A DNA stretch of 64,000 bases, taken from assembly GCA_038025085.1 (NCBI GenBank), contig CM076141.1, positions 26,226,501 to 26,290,500 of the forward strand, read 5' to 3'. Positions 57,347 to 64,000 of this stretch are shown here, one piece after another. The notes beneath the pieces are model-generated. The model was not told where the DNA came from and ran no database searches. It was given only the letters and a program-made list of their open reading frames with translations. How positions within the stretch are numbered: the first letter of the stretch is position 1; every line of letters begins with the position of its first letter. A program made the position numbers and the translations under genes. The DNA comes from Tetragonia tetragonoides. Lineage: Eukaryota; Streptophyta; Magnoliopsida; Caryophyllales; Aizoaceae.

Positions 57347-57949
57347 TCAATAGTATGCAGCAAGTCCAAGAAAACTCCGAACTTCGATCACGGTCGTCGG
57401 TCTTGGCCAATCTGTAACAGCTCGAATCTTCTCTGGATCTACGGCTACACCATCCTTAGACACCACGTGTCCTAAAAACGATACCGTGTCTAACAAAAAC
57501 TCACACTTAGACAGCTTGGCGTAAAGTTGATGTCTTCGCAGAATCTCCAAAACAGTACATAAATGTTGCTCATGCTCCACGGCGTTCTTTGAGTAAACCA
57601 GAATATCATCAATAAAGACTACAACGAACTGGTCTAGGTAAGGCTGGAACGTACGGTTCATCAAGTCCATAAATTTCGCAGGCGCATTCGTCAACCCAAA
57701 AGGCATCACAGTGAACTCGTAGTGCCCATACCTCGTCCTAAACGCTGTCTTTGCAATATCAGGCTCAGAAATCCTCAACTGATGGTATCCTGATCGTAGG
57801 TCTATCTTTGAGAAAATAGACGCACCACTCAGTTGGTCAAACAGATCGTCAATTCTGGGAAGTGGGTACCGATTCTTGATCGTGATCCTGTTCAACTCAC
57901 GGTAGTCAATGCACAGCCTCATACTACCATTCTTCTTCCGTACAAACAA
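57347..57949 (-). pseudogene. Tekay reverse transcriptase (copy 2)
   Basis: 200 codons: [70 protein letters not shown] (catalytic FIDD), [20 protein letters not shown]. The N-terminal RT part is in another frame after a 41-base loss near 58050. It lacks the region between DFTI and the RT palm compared with copy 1. Confidence 0.85.
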
Positions 57950-58029
57950 AACAGGAGCACCTCAAGGCGATACACTCGGACGTATGTATCCCTTTTCTAA
58001 CAAATCCTCTAGCTGTGTTTTCAGTTCCT

Positions 58030-58953
58030 TCATCTCAGCAGGTGCCATACGATTATCGTAAAGTCGATAATGCGTTGTGGAGGCATTCCAGGAATCTCTT
58101 CGGGAAAAACATCAGCGTACTCGGAAACTACTGGAATAGGTTGCGGAGCTTCCGTCTCGCGACTCGTATCCACCACATGACAAAGGTAAATCACTTCACC
58201 CTTAGTCACGCACTCTTTGACCTTCATAGTCGCCATCACCTTCAGCTTAGGCTTGACCACAACTCCACGGTAAGTGATCCTATTACCTTTAGGTCCTCGC
58301 AAAGAAACGCGTTGTTCGAAGCACTCTATCTTAGCTCTATACTTGTACAACCAATTCATTCCCAAAATAACGTCAAAATCACCCAATTCGAATTGAATCA
58401 AGTCCGCAGGTATCTCGGAACCAGCGATCTTAATCAAACACCTCTCGTACAACGAATTACAATTAACATTCACCCCATTTGGCATCGTAATGTTCACCCT
58501 ATACACTGAACTAGGTTCTAGGCCTATCTTAGATGCAAAGTTCTTAGAAAGAAAGGAATGCGATGCACCACTATCAAACAAAACAAAAGCAGGAAAAGAA
58601 TTAACAAAAAAAGTACCAGCGATCACGTTCGGGTTTGCTTCTGCTTCATTGCGATTCATCACAAAAATCATTCCATTAACCCCTCTATTGTTGTTGTTGT
58701 TGGTGTTCGGCGCGGGATTAACAGTTGCAGGAGCTTGTGCCTGGTTGTTCACAGCAAGAGCAGCATTGTTGCGGTTGTTGTTGTTGTTGTAACTCCCGTT
58801 TCCACGGTAGTTACCACCATTACCACGATAGTCATTATTATTTCCACCACGATTGTAGTTGTTATCGCGGTTTTGCCCATTACCATTCCTACCTCGGCTC
58901 CAACATTCAGAAGCTTTGTGACTCGGCTTGTTGCATTCATAGTAGTGCAACAC
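58030..58953 (-). pseudogene. Tekay gag zinc knuckle and retropepsin (copy 2)
   Basis: Open for 307 codons: knuckle YYECNKPSHKASECW (C-x-4-H-x-4-C part), Asn/Gly-rich linker, IFVMNRNEAEANPNVIAG, intact protease motif LFDSGASHSFLSK, and VILGMNWLYKYRAKIECFE. It ends in IIVWHLLR where about 41 bases are lost relative to copy 1 (near 58050). Confidence 0.83.
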
Positions 58954-59820
58954 GTCACCCCGACAATTCTTACCAGCATGCGTCTTGTTACAGCGAGTAC
59001 AAGGCGTATTCCTTCAGGCCATTATCGTAGCTCGATGACTATTCGAGTCACGATTCCTATTCGCATTGTGGTTCTGACCACCTTGGTAGTTGTTGTTGCC
59101 ATTAGGCCTTGGCCTCTTGTCGCCATTGTTCGACTGCGATGGATTGCCTTCATCGCGCTTGTTCTTTCCCAAATGCGTGTCACGACGTCCAACAATCCTC
59201 TCCTGATTCAGGGCTTTGTCATAAGAGTCCTGAAAAGTAACGGATTGTCCACGACAAAACGTTGAATGTCCTATTTCAGTCCATCCTCGAACCTTTCGAC
59301 TCGCTCAGCTTCAGTTGTCAGCAGATTGGGAGCAAAGATTGCAAGCTCGTTGAACTTGGCAGCATACTCGACCACAGACAACTTGTCTTGGCTTGGCCCC
59401 TTCAAACTCACGCTGTTTAAGGCGTCGCAGAGCACTAGGATAAAATCTAGCACGAATGGATTCCTTAAAACAATCCCAATTATAGTTCAGCGTTGCAAGC
59501 AAGTTCGTTCGCACATCGTTCCACCACTTGTTGGCTTCACCTTTCAGATAGTACGTTGCAGAGCTAACCTTCATGTTGTTAGGCCGACTCGTAGCCAGGA
59601 ACAACTTTTTGAACTCAATGATCTAAGTCTCCAGCTTTGTTGGATCGGCACCACCTTCGAACGTAGGAGGTTTAAGAGCAGCAAAATCTCGGAAACTACG
59701 TGCTGCAGAGGCTTGTGCTGTTTCCATCTCTTCTTGACGGGCCATTTGTCGTGCCATGATCTCGACCACATCGGTCAGACCATCCTCGAGTCATGCAATT
59801 CTATCGGCGTTGGTTGCCAT
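58954..59820 (-). pseudogene. Tekay gag (copy 2), frameshifted
   Basis: ATG at 59820 (MATNADRIA, then TGA), TFEGGADPTKLET, YYLKGEANKWWNDVRTNL, FKESIRARFYPSALRRLKQR, then a one-base change near 59400 moves SQDKLSVVEYAAKFNELAIF to another frame. Equivalent to 20561-21392. Confidence 0.82.
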
Positions 59821-60507
59821 TTCGCGATCTGAGAATATAAAAGTAATGGTATGAACACCATTCACACAACTTGCACATCTCGACCCATTAAGGTCTAATT
59901 GAGAGAACTAGGTTGTAATTAAGACCTTTCTCTTGACATTTAGCATATAGCATATAAGTTTCGAGGATCGACCTTACAGCGTAGGTCTAAGCAACATACT
60001 TGCTTTATTGTTGTCAATTCTCATGCATAATAGTTCGATAGGCATACAATTCACTTTAGACATGTAGGTTTCACATGAATAGACAAAGATGTTCATAATG
60101 CACATAAAGAGGCTCCATACTATTTTAGTAGGGCAATAAGCAATCACACATATTCATATTGATATGCTTTAGCACTGGGCTCACAAGAGAGTTGATAATG
60201 CTCAACAACGATTTTGCCATAAATTCGACATGGATTTCCCATCATGTCACGGCGATAAGAGATAGCATTCATGCTTTTGGTCAACCATGCAAATATGTGA
60301 CAATGACAGTGATATAAACAAATCACAACGACTTTCATATAATCAAATGAAATAGTTTTGCAATAAGATAGATTGCAAAAGAAATATGACTCAAAAATAT
60401 TTGTTGCTTAGGCAACTACACACCATACCAATCTTGACCACGCAGGGCCATCACAAGAATGAAATAATGTTTCTAATCAAAACGACTAACTTTAGTCAAT
60501 AAAATAA
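59821..60507. other. Conserved non-coding spacer between gag and the extra ORF (copy 2)
   Basis: Matches 21393-22006. No ORF supported. Conservation along its length reflects shared ancestry; a function (splicing, translation of gag) is only a possibility. Confidence 0.6.
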
Positions 60508-61491
60508 CTAAACAACAACTGAGTTTTGCTTCGATCCGGGAAGCGTATCATCATCATCGTCCCTCTTTGGCTTCACTTCCCTACAAGGCGTGTAAGGATG
60601 CTCATCACCTCTGAACTTCTGGGGCATGAAGCGCCTTCTAAAGTTATCCACAAGTTTGCGCTTCTTTGACCAGCAGCTCTCACATATGTCCTTTGGAGCA
60701 GGCACAAGGACGTGATTAACCTTCCATTCAAACTCGGACAAGCATAGCTCGTTGCCAACACCCTGAAAAGTCAGCGCCCAACGATTGCCTTTGTCGTACT
60801 TCTCATCGTTGATGTAGCCACTCTTCAGTACATCATCGTGATACTTCTCCTTGAGACCTCTCCAAGGATGCAGATTGGGTAAACCAGCTAGTAGGAGTTC
60901 TACCCAGAAACCTTGGTGTATCCTCGTACGGTTCTCATATTCATAACGCGTAGTGAATGCGCAATCGATGTAGGCACGGATGTCATCTAACTCGGCATCA
61001 GTGGCAAAGAAAGGCTCCACAGGAGGAGATACATCAGCAGGAGGCGAAGGAGGTATAGAGTTGTTGCCGCTTGCATCACCAATATCCTCTAAGTCTGGCA
61101 TGCTAGGTGAATCAGGGACTCCAGCTCCATACTCAAATCGCATCTCTAGATCCACAGAGTTAGGCTCAACACTTGGCTCGTCAGCAGGAGCATCGTCAGC
61201 CTGAGGTTCGGACTCGGTAGGTTCCTCTTCAGAATCAGGATCCTCGTTAGCTTCCAAATCATGGTTAGGCTCGATTAGAACGTCATCATTGTGATCCTCA
61301 TGCGCGGGTTGGTCCACCTCGAGCTCGTGCGCGCCATTGTCGTGCGCCTCGGGCTCGGGTACGGCCTCGTCATGCGTTGGCTCGCTATCGAAAATGTCTA
61401 CGTATTCCAGCTCGTTCTCGGGTGCAACGATCATCGCTCGCGGTTTTCTACCTTTAGTCGACTTCATTGCGGTCAAACGAGTAATTGCCAT
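60508..61491 (-). CDS. Unrecognised 327-codon ORF between PBS and gag of Tekay element (copy 2), intact
   Basis: ATG at 61491, stop TAG at 60508, about 170 bases after the primer-binding site and on the same strand as gag. Residues 1-20 are basic (STKGRKPRA). About 25-165 is very acidic and low-complexity (SDSEPTHDEAVPEPEAHDN; DEDPDSEEEPTESEPQ-type runs). About 170-315 looks folded: FFATDAELDDIRAYID, YEYENRTRIHQGFWVELLL, HPWRGLKEKYHDDVL, ELCLSEFEWKVNHVLVPAPK, CESCWSKKRKLVDNFRRRFM, then DDDDD near the end. One CxxC is present. I do not recognise the family and assign no function. It is better preserved than gag and pol of the same copy. Confidence 0.7.
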   Translation of the reverse strand: MAITRLTAMKSTKGRKPRAMIVAPENELEYVDIFDSEPTHDEAVPEPEAHDNGAHELEVDQPAHEDHNDDVLIEPNHDLEANEDPDSEEEPTESEPQADDAPADEPSVEPNSVDLEMRFEYGAGVPDSPSMPDLEDIGDASGNNSIPPSPPADVSPPVEPFFATDAELDDIRAYIDCAFTTRYEYENRTRIHQGFWVELLLAGLPNLHPWRGLKEKYHDDVLKSGYINDEKYDKGNRWALTFQGVGNELCLSEFEWKVNHVLVPAPKDICESCWSKKRKLVDNFRRRFMPQKFRGDEHPYTPCREVKPKRDDDDDTLPGSKQNSVVV

Positions 61492-61663
61492 CTACAAAAG
61501 GGCAATCAAACAATAAGAATATTTAAATCACAATTAAGGTGATTTCAAGTAATTCTTAACTTCTAGGACTACTACGCTCAACGGCTTTAATCATATTTTA
61601 TTTTCTCAAAAATGAAACTAAACTTTATTAATTCATTTATTAACCTATGCAACCTTTTAAACC

Positions 61664-61680
61664 TAGGGCTCTGATGCCAT
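61664..61680 (-). other. Primer-binding site of Tekay copy 2
   Basis: Minus strand TGGCATCAGAGCCC, two bases after the LTR end GTTACA. One base differs from the common initiator-Met form TGGTATCAGAGC. Confidence 0.82.
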
Positions 61681-61681
61681 T

Positions 61682-62487
61682 TGTAACACCCCCGAATTCG
61701 CAACGATTTCCTGGGAAGCATCGACGTCGCTATCCACGACTCGACACCGCTGAACCGTCACGAACCCAAGGGAATGCTACTGCAACATTTATCGCTAAAG
61801 AATAAATGCTAAACAGAAAGGAAAAACTAGGTATCAAAGGTAGCATCTAAACAAACTAAACGTTAATATCAGAGTTGACTATCAAGTGAACTTAAGTCCA
61901 TTAAAGTATTAATACAACTTTGTCTTCAAGGGCACAATCCAAACAAAATCCCAACAAACCAAAGTAACCAAAATAAACCCAATAGTTCTAAAGGAACAAC
62001 CCACATTAACACTTCAAGCTATCCGTCCTCACTCAGATACACCTGCACTTTGGTTTCCGTGACGGAAACAAGGTACAAAAGAAAAGAGAAGAAACAAAAG
62101 AAAACAAAAATCAGATAAACTGAATAAACGTCGTCCATACCCAGTAAAAACACTTTCGCAAACCTTACCTGGGTTTTAGAAGAATCATTGAAATCCATTT
62201 GCATGCACAAGTAATCATACAATCAAGCACACGCAAACTCGATATTCAATTACATGCAATTCTTGCTTTAGTGATCATTCGAACACAAATAGATAAACCA
62301 TCTTGATTAGAGAAATAAGAGAGCGAATAGAACAGCGATTACCCATACTGTTCATAGATAGATATAGACATGCCATGGACTTACTCTAGTGTATACTCAC
62401 ACTGCCTCAAACATAATAATCGATATGTAGAGAATTAAACGATGGGGAATGATCCGTCCCGAACACACTACGAGGTGTCCATAAAAA
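61682..62487 (-). repeat. 5' LTR of Tekay copy 2 (part), cut by CACTA
   Basis: TGTAACACCCCCG start; follows 52422-53235 until GTCCATAAAAA, where CACTACAAG begins. Confidence 0.87.
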
Positions 62488-64000
62488 CACTACAAGAAAA
62501 ACCCTTTATAACAACGACAAAAGTCGTTGCAAAAAATACCAAGTCGTTGCGAAAAATATTTTTCTCAACGACGATTGTCGTTGCATGGTCGTTGCGCGTC
62601 ATGGCGTTACAAAAGAATGACGCAATGACTTTCGTCGTTGCAAAAAAATGTATTTTTTAGCAACGACATACGTCGTTGCTACAATTATGTCGTTGCAATA
62701 CGTCCTATTATTTGAATGTTGTGCAAATCCGTATAGCAACAGGGTTTGTCGTTGCGAATAATATCTTAATCTCTTTTATCATTTGCATATTGCAACAAAT
62801 TTGTCGTTGCGATAAATAATTCTTAAATTTCAAAAAAAAATAATAATACTGACACACATGAATTCACAATAAACCTCCAAATTTTATTTTATTTTGTTAA
62901 TGTAATCTACAAAGTAAATACAATGTATGAGAATCCACACACAAAATTACATTGATTGTCATATATGCAACCAAGTGAAACACTCAAAAAGAACCCGGGA
63001 ATCCCATTTTCCCATCTTTGTAGCTTCTAGATCATCATAATGCAAGTCTCGGTTCCTCTTATTTCATGAACAATATCTCCACATTCGCGGTGCAATATTG
63101 CCTGCTACCTGTACTGAAGCTTGGAAATCAAAACAAGAAAATACACTTTAGAGACTATACTTGTTGTTTCTGAATGCTATGTAACACTCCCTGCAATTCA
63201 CTAGTTCAAGAAAAAACAGAGAGAGCCATAAGTTAAGTTGTCCTAGAACTTGCAAAAGAGGATGAGATATCATCAATGCAATGCAGCTGCGTGTTCCCTT
63301 GCTTGCATGCATACTGTATTGTATTTTCTATTCTCTTTCTGCAATATTAAAACCAACTCCAACAAGAGTAAGCACTTAGTTAGATATTATCACTGCATCT
63401 GCACTATAATTTAAAATGAAACATCTACATTTGCAAAAACAAAAAAAAAGGGGAATCAATTTACCTTTGACCCTAATTTTCAGTAAACTTCAAGGGCGTG
63501 CAGATGTAAAATCCCATCTCATAACACCAAGTATTAGCTCAACATATCATATAAGCTCAAAGAAGAGCTGACTCGAACATGCAGCCCCAGTTCTGCTCAT
63601 GTGTGCTTTGCGGCTGTTCTCAAGGCATTTTGCACATTTAGGACACTCATAGGCACTCCCTTAGGTTGGTGGAGAATTAGAATTATGGCAGATAACCAGC
63701 AGCAGTAACTATCACTCTATCAGCCCAAATCACAAAAAAAAGCACTGTATCACACATGGTGGTGTAATCAGGTGCTTACCATGGTTCTGTGCTTTCATTC
63801 CTATTTGTAAAACCTCTAAAACGATGGTTAAAGTACCGATAATTACCATAACATTGAAAAACAAACAAAACCCCCTCATCACAAAAAAAAAGCTCAACAT
63901 AGCCAACTCAATCTGAACCATATCTGAATTGTTTGTCTAATTAAGACTTAGAGATTAGTCTAAGGCTATTTCCACCTGATTTATCCCATAATAAGTCAAA
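62488..64000. mobile_element. CACTA (En/Spm-like) transposon, one end
   Basis: Terminal CACTACAAGAAAAA at 62488 is the standard plant CACTA inverted-repeat end. The first 340 bases hold many copies of GTCGTTGC/GCAACGAC on both strands (near 62522, 62542, 62574, 62590, 62632, 62657, 62670, 62686, 62746, 62800), the subterminal sites where the transposase binds. 62830-64000 is AT-rich with no recognisable transposase. The other end and target duplication are outside the window. It is the youngest insertion in the nest. Confidence 0.85.

Larger units (their letters stand above)
52422..64000 (-). mobile_element. Tekay-like chromovirus (copy 2), interrupted by CACTA, runs off window
   Basis: Same family as 14034-25791. 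3' LTR 52422-55002, internal 55003-61681, start of 5' LTR 61682-62487, then a CACTA insertion; the rest of the LTR must be beyond the window. Inserted in the DUF7745-like gene of copy C, with ACTAC on the left as the likely target duplication. By eye the first 205 bases of the two LTRs differ at about 10 positions (about 5%), fewer than in copy 1. Confidence 0.87.

Noticed and set aside
58558..59265. 235-codon plus-strand frame rich in Val and Ile
   Set aside because: It is the exact antisense of the Asn/Gly-rich gag region (AAC/GTT repeats). The gag frame has recognisable domains, this one does not.
1..64000. tRNA, rRNA, CRISPR array, bacterial operon or single-copy host gene
   Set aside because: No cloverleaf-type sequence, ribosomal segment or regularly spaced identical repeats seen. 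All coding similarity is to transposable elements.

Overview
This window is repeat DNA from a flowering-plant nuclear genome. I see no single-copy host gene, no rRNA or tRNA gene and no CRISPR array. Everything I can interpret belongs to transposable elements nested in or broken against one another. The evidence is spliceosomal introns (GT...AG), Ty3/gypsy pol genes of two plant lineages, a plant L1-type LINE, a CACTA transposon end, and two plant-specific domains (plant mobile domain, DUF7745-like). I cannot name the species; a eudicot is my best guess.

Layout. (1) 1-5684: 3' part of a plus-strand Tat-lineage Ty3/gypsy element (family 1, copy A), ending in a truncated 3' LTR. (2) 5685-28850: a second family-1 element (copy B), lacking its 5' half. 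It carries an intact antisense DUF7745-like gene whose start codon was hit by a LINE (7784-10410), and a PMD gene whose exon 1 was hit by a complete Tekay-like chromovirus (14034-25791). It ends in 3'-UTR minisatellites, a polypurine tract and an LTR. (3) 28850-41272: a minus-strand Tat element (family 2, copy D) with a degraded gag-pol, antisense PMD and DUF7745-like pseudogenes, and a doubled 5' LTR-plus-leader. (4) 41273-45262: leaders and one LTR of further minus-strand Tat elements. (5) 45263-52421: 3' part of another family-2 element (copy C) with 3' LTR, polypurine tract, tandem repeats, a seven-exon PMD pseudogene and a DUF7745-like gene. (6) 52422 to the window end: a second Tekay-like element inserted in that DUF7745-like gene, itself interrupted at 62488 by a CACTA transposon that runs off the window.

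How the parts work together. The Tat elements are the most notable content. Between pol and the 3' LTR they carry two accessory genes on the strand opposite to gag-pol: a PMD gene with introns, then a DUF7745-like gene. The DUF7745-like gene has its own TATA box. In each family the LTR promoter and both antisense promoter regions carry clusters of the same AGCGG/CCGCT half-site, arranged differently in the two families. This suggests, without proving it, co-regulation of sense and antisense units. The Tekay-like elements carry an extra sense-strand ORF between the primer-binding site and gag (327 codons, intact in copy 2). I do not recognise it, and substitutions in the stretch I compared are mostly synonymous.

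Most coding regions are decayed. The best preserved are the DUF7745-like gene at 6196-7779, the integrase ORF at 32272-33261, and the Tekay extra ORF at 60508-61491. Boundaries of truncated elements are by-eye estimates, good to about 10-30 bases.
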